Part shown: piece after piece, positions 26,581 through 35,274 of the stretch | How positions within the stretch are numbered: the stretch's first letter is position 1 | Layout of the letters: each line of letters begins with the position of its first letter | NCBI RefSeq assembly: GCF_002920635.1 | Contig: NZ_PQSR01000010.1 | Location: forward strand, 62,001-126,000 | DNA: 64,000 nt | Direction of reading: 5' to 3' | From: Streptomyces sp. Ru72 | GTDB taxonomy: Bacteria; Actinomycetota; Actinomycetes; Streptomycetales; Streptomycetaceae | Program-made: the position numbers and the translations under genes | Notes under the pieces: model-generated | The model's input: the letters and a program-made list of their open reading frames with translations, nothing else | Told to the model about the DNA's origin: nothing | The model's database searches: none

Positions 26581-27308
26581 CCAGCTCGCTGACTCCGGCG
26601 CATGCCGGAAAGCATTCCCGAGTACATGCGATCAAGCCCCGAGATCCCTTACCGCACACCTCCTGAATAACACACATACCCTGCTCACCGAAGAGGCAGA
26701 AGCGGGTAAAGGAACGAGCGGCACTGGCCGGCCGATGCCGGGGAGGGGCAGACCGCTCGAAGGGGCGGAGCGACGTTTCGCGGAGTCCGGCTGCGAGAGT
26801 TGCCGCGGCCGACGGCATGGAGTCGGTCGCTGGCAAAGTGCGGAAGGCGGCCGTGCTCTGCGCGTCGTGTCCGGTGCGGATCTTGGAGGCATCCTCGGGG
26901 AAGGCGGTGTCCCGAGCCCTTCAGGGCGAGCGCGTACACCCGGTGGTCGCGGCCGAGCAGCGGGCAGGGCGCGCCGAGCCGTCCGCTGAAGCGTGTGCCC
27001 ACATGAACCGCTCAGGTGCGGACGTTGCCTCCCGAGGCTTGGCTTCTTGGAGATCCTGCGCCGGGGCCGGGAGCGTGGCATGGCGCGCGCAGGTCGGGCC
27101 CGTCGCCTTCCTCATGACCGGCCCGGCCTGTTTCCAGTGGGCGAGGGGGACGGCGGTCGGGACGTCGGGGCAGGTGTTGGGGCTCGGCGGTGAGCGCGGC
27201 CTGCTCCGCGGAGGCGACGGACAAGCGGTAGCGGGTCTTGCCGGCGATCCAGTCGGTGAACGCCGTCACTGTGTGAGGCGGTCCCGGCGGTGGGTCGGCG
27301 GCGTTGAG
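26581..27308. other. gene-free stretch with an ISAs1-like transposase scrap
   Basis: About 730 bases between the SpoIIE and XRE genes. The only recognisable content is the transposase fragment at 26827-26905. Downstream of it, minus-strand stretches such as DHRVYALALKGSGHR may belong to the same decayed element. AT-rich sequence at 26640-26700 upstream of SpoIIE is a plausible promoter area. Confidence 0.4.
26827..26905 (-). mobile_element. ISAs1/IS4-like transposase C-terminal fragment
   Basis: Minus strand reads FPEDASKIRTGHDAQSTAAF followed by RTLPA. The EDxSxxRTGxxPxxxAxLR box is the strongest C-terminal signature of ISAs1-group DDE transposases. Only about 26 codons are recognisable, so this is a scar and not an active element. 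Confidence 0.45.
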
Positions 27309-28157
27309 TTATTCGCGGACGTGAGTGTCCGCTGCGGGATGCGCGTCACCGCTGTCCGCGCCCAGGCCCGCGAGCAAGCGCAGCCCGTCCTCGGCGGGGC
27401 TGCCGGGAGCCGCGGACAGCACCAGCAGCTCCATGCCCGATTCGTCCGGTAGAGCGAAGTTCTCCTGGTGCAGTTCCAGCAGTCCGACCAGCGGGTGCCG
27501 GTACGCCTTGCGTCCGTGTGTGCGGGCACGCACGTCCGCGCGGGCCCAGAGGCGGCGGAAGCGCTCGCTGCCCATCGCCAGCTCGCCGATGAGCGAGGCC
27601 AGTCGGGGGTCCTCGGGGTATTTGCCCGCGGCCAGGCGCAGGTGCCCGACCACGTCGAGGGTGCACTTCTCCCAGTCCGCGTAAAGGCCGCGCTCGGCTT
27701 CCTCGAGGAAGATGTGCCGGGCGGTGTTCAGGCCCGGCATCGGCCGGCCGTAGAGGAGCCCGGCGAGGCGGTTCCCGGCGAGCACGTCCAGGCGGTGGTC
27801 CATGATCAGCGCGGGTGCGTCGGTGACCAGGTCGAGGACGCGCAGCAGCTCCGGCCGGAGCCGCCCGCCCGGCGCCTTCGCGCGGCGGCGGCGCTGCCGG
27901 GCGAGCCGGTAGAGGTGCCCGCGTTCGGTCTCGTCGAGGCCGAGGACGCGGGCGAGCGCATCGAGGACCTGCTCGGAGGGCTGGGTCGCGCGGCCCTGCT
28001 CCAGGCGCACGTAGTAGTCGACGCTGACTCCGGACAGGTGCGCGACCTCTTCGCGGCGCAGCCCTTCGACCCGGCGGCGGCTGTCGGTGGGGATGCCGAC
28101 GGTCGACGGGTCGATTCGGGAACGCCGGTTCCGAAGGAACCCCGCAAGATCGTCCAT
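27309..28157 (-). CDS. XRE/MmyB-type transcriptional regulator
   Basis: 282 aa from MDDLAGFLRNRRSRIDP, the usual start of this group; the frame extends upstream into the intergenic region. An N-terminal helix-turn-helix (RVEGLRREEVAHLSGVSVDY, YVRLEQGRATQPSEQVLDAL) is followed by a MmyB-like ligand-binding domain (APALIMDHRLDVLAGNRLAG, HIFLEEAERGLYADWEKCTL, HPLVGLLELHQENFALPDES). These regulators are nearly always divergent from the NAD(P)H- or flavin-dependent oxidoreductase they control. Here the partner starts 140 bases away on the other strand. The ligand may be a fatty acid or quinone. Confidence 0.9.
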   Translation of the reverse strand: MDDLAGFLRNRRSRIDPSTVGIPTDSRRRVEGLRREEVAHLSGVSVDYYVRLEQGRATQPSEQVLDALARVLGLDETERGHLYRLARQRRRRAKAPGGRLRPELLRVLDLVTDAPALIMDHRLDVLAGNRLAGLLYGRPMPGLNTARHIFLEEAERGLYADWEKCTLDVVGHLRLAAGKYPEDPRLASLIGELAMGSERFRRLWARADVRARTHGRKAYRHPLVGLLELHQENFALPDESGMELLVLSAAPGSPAEDGLRLLAGLGADSGDAHPAADTHVRE

Positions 28158-28296
28158 GCCGCCCAGTATGCCCTCGGCGGTGCCCGTGAAGGTGGCCCTG
28201 CCGATACCAGGAAGTCCCGTCCGATGGAAGAAGCGTCCCTGAACGCCGGGCGCCGCGGCGCCCAGGATCGATGGCACCCGATCCGAAGGAGTTCCC

Positions 28297-29076
28297 ATGA
28301 AGACGCTGATCGTCTACGCCCACCCGGAGCCGAAGTCGCTCAACGGCTCGCTGAAGGACCTCGCGGTGTCCACATTGCGGGCCGCCGCGCACGAGGTGCG
28401 GGTGAGCGATCTGTACGCGATGAACTGGAAGGCGGTCGTGGACGCCACGGACTACGGCCTCCACGCCTCCAGTCCGCTGAAGGTCGCCCTGGACTCGGGC
28501 CGGGCCTTCGACGCAGGCACGCTCACCCCGGACGTGCTCGCCGAGCAGGAGAAGCTGCTGTGGGCCGACACGATCATCTTCCAGTTCCCGCTGTGGTGGT
28601 ACACGATGCCCGCGATCCTCAAGGGCTGGGTGGACCGGGTGTTCACCTACCACTTCGCGTACGGCGTCGGCGAGCACAGCGACACCAAGTACGGCGAACG
28701 CTTCGGTGAAGGCACCCTCGCGGGCAAAAAGGCTCTGCTGTCAGTGACCGCCGGCGGCCCGGAGTCGCATTACGCCGCTCGCGGGATCAACGGCCCCATC
28801 GACGATCTGCTGTTCCCGATCCACCACGGCATCCTCTACTACCCGGGCATCGAGGTACTGCCGCCGTTCGTGCTGTACGGCGCCGACCGTATGACCCGCG
28901 AGGACTACCCGGACGTCGCCAAGGCATGGCAGCAGCGCCTGCTCACCCTGGAGTCGACCGAGCCGATCGCGTTCCGGCCGCAGAACTTCGGTGACTACGA
29001 GATCCCCTCGCTGCACCTGAAGGAGGGACTGGAGGCCGCGGGCCGCACAGGTTTCGGACTGCACGTGCGCGGCTGA
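28297..29076 (+). CDS. NAD(P)H dehydrogenase (quinone), flavodoxin fold
   Basis: 259 aa, preceded by AAGGAG. MKTLIVYAHPEPKSLNGSL is the FMN-phosphate loop region; TIIFQFPLWWYTMPAILKGW VDRVF and ALLSVTAGGPESHY are the other hallmarks of the NQO1/MdaB family. Length is typical. It reduces quinones or related electrophiles by two electrons, protecting the cytoplasm from redox cycling. The divergent XRE regulator almost certainly represses it. Confidence 0.92.
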   Translation: MKTLIVYAHPEPKSLNGSLKDLAVSTLRAAAHEVRVSDLYAMNWKAVVDATDYGLHASSPLKVALDSGRAFDAGTLTPDVLAEQEKLLWADTIIFQFPLWWYTMPAILKGWVDRVFTYHFAYGVGEHSDTKYGERFGEGTLAGKKALLSVTAGGPESHYAARGINGPIDDLLFPIHHGILYYPGIEVLPPFVLYGADRMTREDYPDVAKAWQQRLLTLESTEPIAFRPQNFGDYEIPSLHLKEGLEAAGRTGFGLHVRG

Positions 29077-29541
29077 CCGCCGACGATGAACACGACGAGC
29101 CGGGGCGCGAATCCGGGGACCGGCCCGAGGACCGTGGCGAACCCGCGGATGAGCGCCAGCGGACAGGGTGTCAGGGTGGGTTCCTCGGGCACGCTGTGCC
29201 TGCCGTCACGAAAGAGGACGGCGGCACAGCACGCGCAGCGGACACGGCCGATGGCCGCGCTCAGGTCCACGATGCGGATCAGTGAAGATCCACCGTCTTT
29301 AATTCGCTGGTCACGGGGCTGGTATGGGTGGTGGGTTGGGCACTCGCGGGGGCACGACGGCTAGCGCAGGCACCTCGCGTGGAAGAAGGCCCGCACGGCC
29401 CGGTAGGCCCCCTGTGCGCCGAGGCGGGTAGGCCGCAGCCCAGCGCGGCGCGCCGGGTTGCCGCTTCGCCTACACAGCCACACCTCGCCCCGGCCCCCCG
29501 GTCGTCGCTGCGGGGGTCCTGGGAGGGCGATTCGCCGAAGG
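29077..29541. other. no supported gene
   Basis: 465 bases after the quinone oxidoreductase and before the convergent LamG protein. A 91-codon minus-strand frame (28995-29270) overlaps the oxidoreductase end and has no family resemblance. Nothing else seen. Confidence 0.4.
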
Positions 29542-31023
29542 TCACACCACCCGTGCCGCGGCGATCGGCCGGTCGGCGACCGTCAGCTTCTCCGCCGTGG
29601 TCTTGCTGGTGTTGACGCTCCACCGATAGCGCGAGAACTCCCCAGTGGCGTTGGAGGCGTAGAACATCATGTGACCGATGCCGACGCCCTGGAAGTTCTC
29701 GCCGGTGACGTTGCTGACCATGCGGCTGTCGGGGTACGCCGGGTAGTTGGACACGCCGTACACGCCGTGCGGGTCGGATGTGCAGTCGATGATCTCGACG
29801 GCGTACTGGGTCTCGCCGGTGAAGTCGGCGGTGCCGGTGAAGGCGCCCTTCACCTCGCGGACCATCACGATGTGGCCGGTGTTGTCATCGACCTGACCGT
29901 TGTAGTCGATCGCGATCAGGTCGCCCGGCCGCAGGTCGGTCACCTTGCGGATGCGCCGGAAGCGAGGGCCGGCCGTACCGTCGGCGAAGGCTTTGCGATA
30001 GTCCGCGGCCTCCGGGATGGTGTCCTGGAAATACTTCGTGAAGTAGTCGTCCGTCGCCCAGCCGTAGGTGTGCTTCAGCACCCGCGTGAGGAAGGACGAG
30101 CAGCGGGCGCGGGCGATCCACGTCGTCGCGTCGTCGGGAGTGCCCCATGTCACGGACGACGGTGAGCCGATCAAGTAAACGTTGTTGGCGCGGGCGGTCC
30201 GGCCGCTGATGACGGCCACCTCGTCGGCGGTCAGTGCGCGGCCGTAGGCGCGAACGTCGTCGACGGCGCCGTTGAAGCGGTTCGCCGGGGCGCTGTTCCA
30301 TGTGGCGCGCCCGATGTTGAAGCCCTCCGTCGCAGCCCAGGACAGGGTGGAGTCCGCGCTGCCCTCCAGCGTGCCGTTGACGTAGAGGTGGATCTGCGCG
30401 CCGTCCCAGACACCGGCCAAGTGCGTCCAGAGGCCCGGTGCGGCGGGGTTGGCCGCCAGAGCGGAGACCTTCGTGCTCTGGTCCGCGCTGCGCACTTTGA
30501 ATGCCCACGTGCCGGCTGTGTCGTCGTACTGGAGGAGGAAACGGCTCGCCATCGAGCCGTCCTGGCTCACTGCGGTGTACATGGTGGAGAGACTGGCCGT
30601 GTCCGACAGGCGCACCCACGCCGAGACCGTGAACGGTGCCGTCGTGTCCAGGACCGAGCCCGTGGCCGCGTACGCACCCGACGTGCCGTCCAGGCTCAGC
30701 TCGCCGCCGGCCCGTAGCGTCGTCCACGTTGCGCCCGAACCGAGGGTGACGGGACGGTCGTAGCCCGACCGGTCGGCTCCCGTGCCGTCCAGCGGCCAGT
30801 GACCGACCAGACCGTCCGGCAGGTGACCGGCCGCCAGCAGACGCTGGTACTGCACCATTTGCTCGGCCTGCAGTAGATGCGGCACCGACACCGGAGTGAA
30901 AGGTGTGTCCAGCGGCGCCTCGGCCGCAGCCGTACCGGCGCTCTGTGCCACGCCCGCCAGCGCTCCGACTCCCACGAGCGCGGCCCCGCCCAGCAATCCG
31001 CGTCTGCTGACCACTCCGGCCAT
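29542..31023 (-). CDS. Tat-exported LamG / NlpC-like cysteine peptidase-fold protein
   Basis: 493 aa. SRRGLLGGAALVGVGALAG (residues 6-24) is a twin-arginine signal followed by an AxA site near 34. Residues about 70-275 form a LamG/concanavalin-like domain: GHWPLDGTGADRSGYDRPVT, FTVSAWVRLSD, WTHLAGVWDGAQIHLYVNG, NRFNGAVDDVRAYGRALTAD E. Residues 285-430 look like a papain-like NlpC/P60 or CHAP fold, with Cys308 in ARCSSFLTRVLKHTYGW, His384 in DNTGHIVMVRE and Asp413 in EIIDCTSDPHG as a probable triad. A secreted cell-wall or glycan amidase/peptidase is suggested, with LamG as the binding module. Monocistronic. Confidence 0.8.
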   Translation of the reverse strand: MAGVVSRRGLLGGAALVGVGALAGVAQSAGTAAAEAPLDTPFTPVSVPHLLQAEQMVQYQRLLAAGHLPDGLVGHWPLDGTGADRSGYDRPVTLGSGATWTTLRAGGELSLDGTSGAYAATGSVLDTTAPFTVSAWVRLSDTASLSTMYTAVSQDGSMASRFLLQYDDTAGTWAFKVRSADQSTKVSALAANPAAPGLWTHLAGVWDGAQIHLYVNGTLEGSADSTLSWAATEGFNIGRATWNSAPANRFNGAVDDVRAYGRALTADEVAVISGRTARANNVYLIGSPSSVTWGTPDDATTWIARARCSSFLTRVLKHTYGWATDDYFTKYFQDTIPEAADYRKAFADGTAGPRFRRIRKVTDLRPGDLIAIDYNGQVDDNTGHIVMVREVKGAFTGTADFTGETQYAVEIIDCTSDPHGVYGVSNYPAYPDSRMVSNVTGENFQGVGIGHMMFYASNATGEFSRYRWSVNTSKTTAEKLTVADRPIAAARVV

Positions 31024-31187
31024 TGCGTCCCCTCCCCGAACAGGCCGATCGCCATGACCTGCCCGCCTTTTGAATCATCGCCGTGAGTCTAGCCAGACGG
31101 GTGAACGCCTGACTGACGGGTCATCTGCTCTCTGCCGCCCAGCAGGCCATCGCCGGGGACTGGCCCTGCCCTGTTCAAACTGGGACC

Positions 31188-31212
31188 TGTACAGACGGCC
31201 TGTACAGACCCG
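31188..31212. repeat. direct repeat of cctgtacagac
   Basis: Two copies of CCTGTACAGAC, each with the palindromic core CTGTACAG, separated by two bases, in the 400-base gap between the LamG protein and GrpB genes. Direct repeats one and a half helical turns apart could be a regulator site. Nothing else was found in this gap. Confidence 0.4.
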
Positions 31213-31425
31213 CCCGGGTGGGCACCGGCACCGATGCCTCCGCGTTCACCGGGCCCGCTCCGGGACGCCGCCTCGCGGACAGAGCCGCATCGGTGCGTTC
31301 GAGCGACGGCCGTGCTCATCGCGCTGCTCGGCCAACTCCGCCATGTGTGCGCTCACGACTCGGTACTCGACAGCCAGGGATCTCCGAGGGGTGGTGGGAC
31401 CCGGTGATCCTGCCAGACTGCCGGC

Positions 31426-31959
31426 ATGACTCACGTGATCGTGATCAGCGACTACGACCCCCGATGGCCTGAGCGGTTCGAGGATCTGCGGCAGCGACTG
31501 GCACCTCACGTCGTGGATCTGGCTGTGTCCATCGAGCATGTCGGCAGTACGGCCGTGCCCGGGTGCGCCGCCAAGCCGGTCATCGACCTCGACGTCGTGG
31601 TGTCCGAGGAGGCCGTCATACCCGAGTTGATCTCCCGGCTCGCCGGGCAGGGCTACCAGCACGAAGGCGATCTGGGGATCCGGGGGCGGGAGGCCTTCCA
31701 GGCCCCTCCAGCGGCTCCCGGACATCATCTGTACGCAGTGGTCGCGGGCTCGAAGCCCCACCTTGATCACGTCCTACTCCGTGACTACCTGCGTCAGCGG
31801 CCCGATGAGGTCCGGCGCTACAGCGTGTTGCAGGTGGCCCTGGCGAAGCGGTTTTCTGCCGACAGCGAGGGCAGGGCGGCCTACTCGGCGGCGAAGAGCG
31901 CTCTTGTGGAGGAACTGGTCGCGAAGTCCTACGCTGCTCGGGCCGCCGGCGCGTCGTGA
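31426..31959 (+). CDS. GrpB-family (UPF0157) nucleotidyltransferase-fold protein
   Basis: 177 aa. VIVISDYDPRWPERFEDLRQ, SIEHVGSTAVPGCAAKPVID LDVVV and HHLYAVVAGSKPHLDHVLLR DYL are the conserved blocks of GrpB proteins. GSTAVPG and the D-x-D of IDLDVVV correspond to the nucleotidyltransferase metal site. Length is normal and no truncation is seen. Biochemical function of most GrpB proteins is unproven. It stands alone upstream of a transposase relic. Confidence 0.9.
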   Translation: MTHVIVISDYDPRWPERFEDLRQRLAPHVVDLAVSIEHVGSTAVPGCAAKPVIDLDVVVSEEAVIPELISRLAGQGYQHEGDLGIRGREAFQAPPAAPGHHLYAVVAGSKPHLDHVLLRDYLRQRPDEVRRYSVLQVALAKRFSADSEGRAAYSAAKSALVEELVAKSYAARAAGAS

Positions 31960-31990
31960 CATGAGGCGGACCGCACGCGTTGGTGATGCT

Positions 31991-32335
31991 GTGACGCACG
32001 AGGAGTTGGCCGATCCGTGGACGGCCCGGTGCGAGTCCGCACTGCGCGAGCGCTGCGGCGGAGAAGGCCAACGGGCGGCCGGCGCAGGACCGGACCACCA
32101 ACCGGTCTTCACCGACGGGGTCCCGGTAACCGTGGTCCACTGCGCCTGCATCTGCCGCACGCGGCGCTCGCCGAGTTCTACAGCCCACCCCGCCCCACCG
32201 TCACCCGTCATCCACGAGAGCCGCCCGCTGCTCGCCGCCCGCGGCTTCGGTCCGGAGCCGCCCGGCCCGGCCGGATGCACGACCGGACCGCCATGCGCAC
32301 GGAGGGCATCGCCGAGCAGCTGCGGCCGCATCGTG
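31991..32335 (+). mobile_element. IS5/ISL3-type transposase N-terminal relic with frameshifts
   Basis: From GTG 31991 the reading VTHEELADPWTARCESALRE leads to HQPVFTDGVPVTVVH. It then moves phase to LHLPHAALAEFYSPPRPTVT, and again to VIHESRPLLAARGFG near 32215. Together these match the helix-turn-helix opening of common Streptomyces transposases (LPHAALAxLYGVDRSTVTRAIxEIRPLLAARGF). The catalytic domain is missing. Two indels and loss of the 3' part mark it as dead. It ends against the convergent MMPL gene. Confidence 0.6.
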
Positions 32336-32339
32336 CGGA

Positions 32340-34514
32340 TCAGGCGTGCAGGTGGGGAAGGCGGCGGTCGAGCCGGTCGGGGAGCCACCAGTTGGCGCGG
32401 CCGAGGAGAAACATGCTGGAGGGCACGAGGACGAGGCGGACGAGGGTGGCGTCGAGGATGACGCTCACGGCGAGGCCGAGGGCGAGCATCTTCACGACGA
32501 CCGTGGTCGAGCTGGTGAAGGACAGGAAGACGGCGGTCATGATGAGGGCGGCGCTCGAGATGACACGGCCGGTGGCGGCCAGGCCGGTGCCGACGGAGCG
32601 GGTGTTGTCGGCGCTGGTGTGCCAGATGTCGGCGATACGGGAGAGCAGGAAGATCTCGTAGTCCATGGAGAGCCCGAAGACGATGGCGAACATCATCATC
32701 GGAACGTACGACTCGATGGGCACCGGCTCGTGGAGGCCGAGCAGGCCGCTGCCCCAGCCCCATTGGAAGACGGCGGTCAGCACGCCGTAACTGGCCGCGG
32801 TGGTGGCCAGGTTGAGCAGGACGGCCTTGAGCGGGATGAGCAGGCTGCGGAAGACGGTCATCAGCAGGAGGAAGGCTGCGGCCAGGACGGTCGCGATGAT
32901 GACGGGCAGGCGCTGCCGGACGGTGTCGCGGAAGTCGACCTGGGCGGCCGTGGTGCCGGTGACGTAACCGTGGGCGGTCGTGCCGTGGAGGGCGCCGGGG
33001 AGGGTGTCGTCGACCAGGGTGTTCACCAGGGCGGTGGTGGACTCGTCCTGGGGGCCGTGGGCCGGGGTGACGGTGGTGGTCAGCAGCCTGCCGTCCGGTG
33101 TGGACGTGGGTGTGGTCACCTGGGCGACGTCGGGGGTGGTCCGCAGGGCCCGTTGCAGGGTCGTGGCGAGGTCGGACGTTCCGGAGCGGTGGGTGCCGAG
33201 GTCGATCACGACGGTCAGGGGGCTGTTGGCGCCGGGGCCGAAACCGGGGCCGGTCGCCTCGGCGATGAGGTCGTAGGCGGTGCGGCTGGTCGTTCCGGTG
33301 GGGTCCGCGCTCGCGTCGACGTGGCCCAGCCGCATGGACAGGGCGGGGACGGAGAGCAGGGCCAGAGCCGCTGTGCCGGCGGCGAGGTAACGCCAGGGGC
33401 GCCGGGCGATGCGGGCTGCGTAGCGGTGCCATCCGTCGCGATCGCCGGAGGATTCGGCTATGGGCCGGCGAAGGGCGAGGCGGTCGATGCGACGACCGGT
33501 CAGGCTGAGAGCGGCGGGGACGAGTGTCACGGCGGCGGTCGCCGTGATCGCGACGGCGAGAGAGGCGGCGAAGCCCAGTTTGCCGATGAAACTCAGGCCG
33601 CAGGCGTAGAGGCCGAGCATCGCCACGATGACCGTCACCCCGGCGACCAGGACGGCGCGGCCACTGCTCGCCGTCGTGCGGGTGGCGGCCGACGCCGGGT
33701 CGTGACCGTCGATCAGGTCCTGCCGGAACCGGGTGGTCAGGAACAGGCCGTAGTCGATGCCGACGCCCAGGCCGATCATGGTGGCCAGGGTCGGGGCGGA
33801 GGTGGCGAAGGACACGGTGCCGGCGACCATGCCGACGAGTCCGAGCCCGGTGCCCACCGCGATCAGCGCGGAGACCAGCGGCAGTAGCGCGGCGAGGACG
33901 CTGCCGAAGGCCAGGAGCAGCACGAGCAGGGCGGCGGCGATCCCGACGAGCTCGCTGGCACGGTCGTCGGCGGGCTGCCTGGTGACCTGGTCCAGATCCC
34001 CGCCGTACGCGACCTCCAGACGGGAGTCGCGGGCCGGCTGTGTCGCCCGGTCGAGCCGGCGGGTGTAGTCGTGGCCGAGAGCCTTGGCCTTCACGTCGAA
34101 CCGCACGGTGGTGTAGGCGGTGTGTCCGTCGTCGCTGACCACCGGAGCCGACACGGAGGTCACATGCGGCAGATGGGCAAGGCCCGACAGCGAGCTGCTC
34201 ACTGAAGGATCGGACGTCACGGCTCCGCTGTCGCTGTGGAAGACGACATGTCCGCTGGATCCACCGGCGGTGCCTGAGTGAGCGGCGAGCAGATCCGCGC
34301 CGGCGCTGGACTGCGTGCCCGACAGGCTCACCTGGTCGCTGAACGCAGGGGCCACGACGTGACGGCCGGCCAGTGCCGCTGTCAGGGCCAGCACCCAGGC
34401 GGCCATGATCAGCACGGGATGGCGTGCGCACCAGCCGCCGAGCCGGGCGAGGCCGCCTGCTGGTCCGGGGGAAACGGAAAGAGCAGGCACGTCGGTGTCG
34501 GATCCAGCAGGCAT
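32340..34514 (-). CDS. MMPL/RND-family transporter
   Basis: 724 aa. A first helix (VLIMAAWVLALTAALAG) and a periplasmic porter domain precede a five-helix block. The block contains IGLGVGIDYGLFLTTRFRQD, the Asp-Tyr pair of the proton relay, and the pattern repeats in the second half (MMFAIVFGLSMDYEIFLLSR I). Both Asp-Tyr pairs are present, so proton coupling should be intact. MMPL proteins export lipids or drugs across the membrane. Divergent TetR and LmeA-like genes share its control region, matching the mycobacterial association of LmeA with MmpL-type lipid transport, so a lipid substrate is plausible. Confidence 0.92.
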   Translation of the reverse strand: MPAGSDTDVPALSVSPGPAGGLARLGGWCARHPVLIMAAWVLALTAALAGRHVVAPAFSDQVSLSGTQSSAGADLLAAHSGTAGGSSGHVVFHSDSGAVTSDPSVSSSLSGLAHLPHVTSVSAPVVSDDGHTAYTTVRFDVKAKALGHDYTRRLDRATQPARDSRLEVAYGGDLDQVTRQPADDRASELVGIAAALLVLLLAFGSVLAALLPLVSALIAVGTGLGLVGMVAGTVSFATSAPTLATMIGLGVGIDYGLFLTTRFRQDLIDGHDPASAATRTTASSGRAVLVAGVTVIVAMLGLYACGLSFIGKLGFAASLAVAITATAAVTLVPAALSLTGRRIDRLALRRPIAESSGDRDGWHRYAARIARRPWRYLAAGTAALALLSVPALSMRLGHVDASADPTGTTSRTAYDLIAEATGPGFGPGANSPLTVVIDLGTHRSGTSDLATTLQRALRTTPDVAQVTTPTSTPDGRLLTTTVTPAHGPQDESTTALVNTLVDDTLPGALHGTTAHGYVTGTTAAQVDFRDTVRQRLPVIIATVLAAAFLLLMTVFRSLLIPLKAVLLNLATTAASYGVLTAVFQWGWGSGLLGLHEPVPIESYVPMMMFAIVFGLSMDYEIFLLSRIADIWHTSADNTRSVGTGLAATGRVISSAALIMTAVFLSFTSSTTVVVKMLALGLAVSVILDATLVRLVLVPSSMFLLGRANWWLPDRLDRRLPHLHA

Positions 34515-34570
34515 GGACGGCTCCCGGCAGAGGGTCGGAGGGTCGCTCGGCGCCGACGCTAGACCAAAAA

Positions 34571-34616
34571 TGTCATGACTGCCATTTGTCTCTGCTGACT
34601 TTTGTCATGAATGACA
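34571..34616. promoter_or_regulatory. twin TetR operators between MMPL and TetR genes
   Basis: A perfect dyad tgtcatgaatgaca at 34603-34616 and an imperfect copy tgtcatgactgcca at 34571-34584 have centres 32 bases apart, three helical turns. They sit between divergent MMPL and TetR starts in an AT-rich stretch, the expected place for TetR to repress both directions. Confidence 0.65.
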
Positions 34617-34647
34617 TTTGGCAGGCCTGACAAGATACGCTGGCGTC

Positions 34648-35274
34648 ATGCCCACTCCGCCTGAGCCGCCACCGATCCCGGGACTGCGGGAACGCAAGAA
34701 GGAGCAGACCCGGCAGCGATTGCGCACCTGCGCCGCCCGGCTCTTCGCCGAACGCGGCTTCGCCGACACCACCGTCGCCGACATCGCCGCCTGCGCGGAC
34801 GTGTCCACCCGCACGTTCTTCCGCTACTTCGACAGCAAGGAGGACCTGCTCCTGCCCGACGGCGTCGAACTCTTCGCCGCGGTCGAACGCGCCTTTGGGC
34901 AGCGCCCCGTCGACGAGCCTCCCTTCGACGCCGTCTGCAACGCGCTGCTGGCCGCCGCCGCCCCTTTCCAGAGCACGAGCCTGACCGCCCTCACCCACCC
35001 CCTGGACGGAACCGAACAGCTGATCGCGGCGCGGATGATCCAGACCTTCACCGAGTTCGAGGACCGTCTCACCCGCCTCGTCCTCGACCGGCTGACCCCC
35101 GACACGCCGGACGCGGATCTGCAGGCCGCCGTGGTCGCCGGCGCTGCCCTGGCAACCGTCCGCGCTGTTCTGCGCACCCAGCGCAGCCGCCGAGCCGCGG
35201 GCACCCACCGGCCGACCGCCATGCTGCCCAAGGCTTTCCAGATGCTGCGGGAGATGGGGAACGCCGCTCCATGA
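34648..35274 (+). CDS. TetR-family transcriptional regulator
   Basis: 208 aa from MPTPPEPPP; an upstream in-frame ATG at 34618 falls inside the operator. The helix-turn-helix is canonical: RERKKEQTRQRLRTCAARLF, AERGFADTTVADIAACADVS, TRTFFRYFDSKEDLL. The C-terminal helical ligand domain has no recognisable ligand signature. The stop overlaps the LmeA-like start (ATGA at 35271), so the two are co-translated. It very probably represses itself and the divergent MMPL transporter via the twin sites upstream. Confidence 0.92.
   Translation: MPTPPEPPPIPGLRERKKEQTRQRLRTCAARLFAERGFADTTVADIAACADVSTRTFFRYFDSKEDLLLPDGVELFAAVERAFGQRPVDEPPFDAVCNALLAAAAPFQSTSLTALTHPLDGTEQLIAARMIQTFTEFEDRLTRLVLDRLTPDTPDADLQAAVVAGAALATVRAVLRTQRSRRAAGTHRPTAMLPKAFQMLREMGNAAP

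Noticed and set aside
28995..29270. 91-codon minus-strand frame with several cysteines
   Set aside because: Overlaps the end of the quinone oxidoreductase gene, no family match and no ribosome site.
31774..34431. An 885-codon minus-strand frame overlapping the MMPL gene
   Set aside because: Same-strand alternate frame of the MMPL gene, Arg/Pro/His-rich with no membrane helices.
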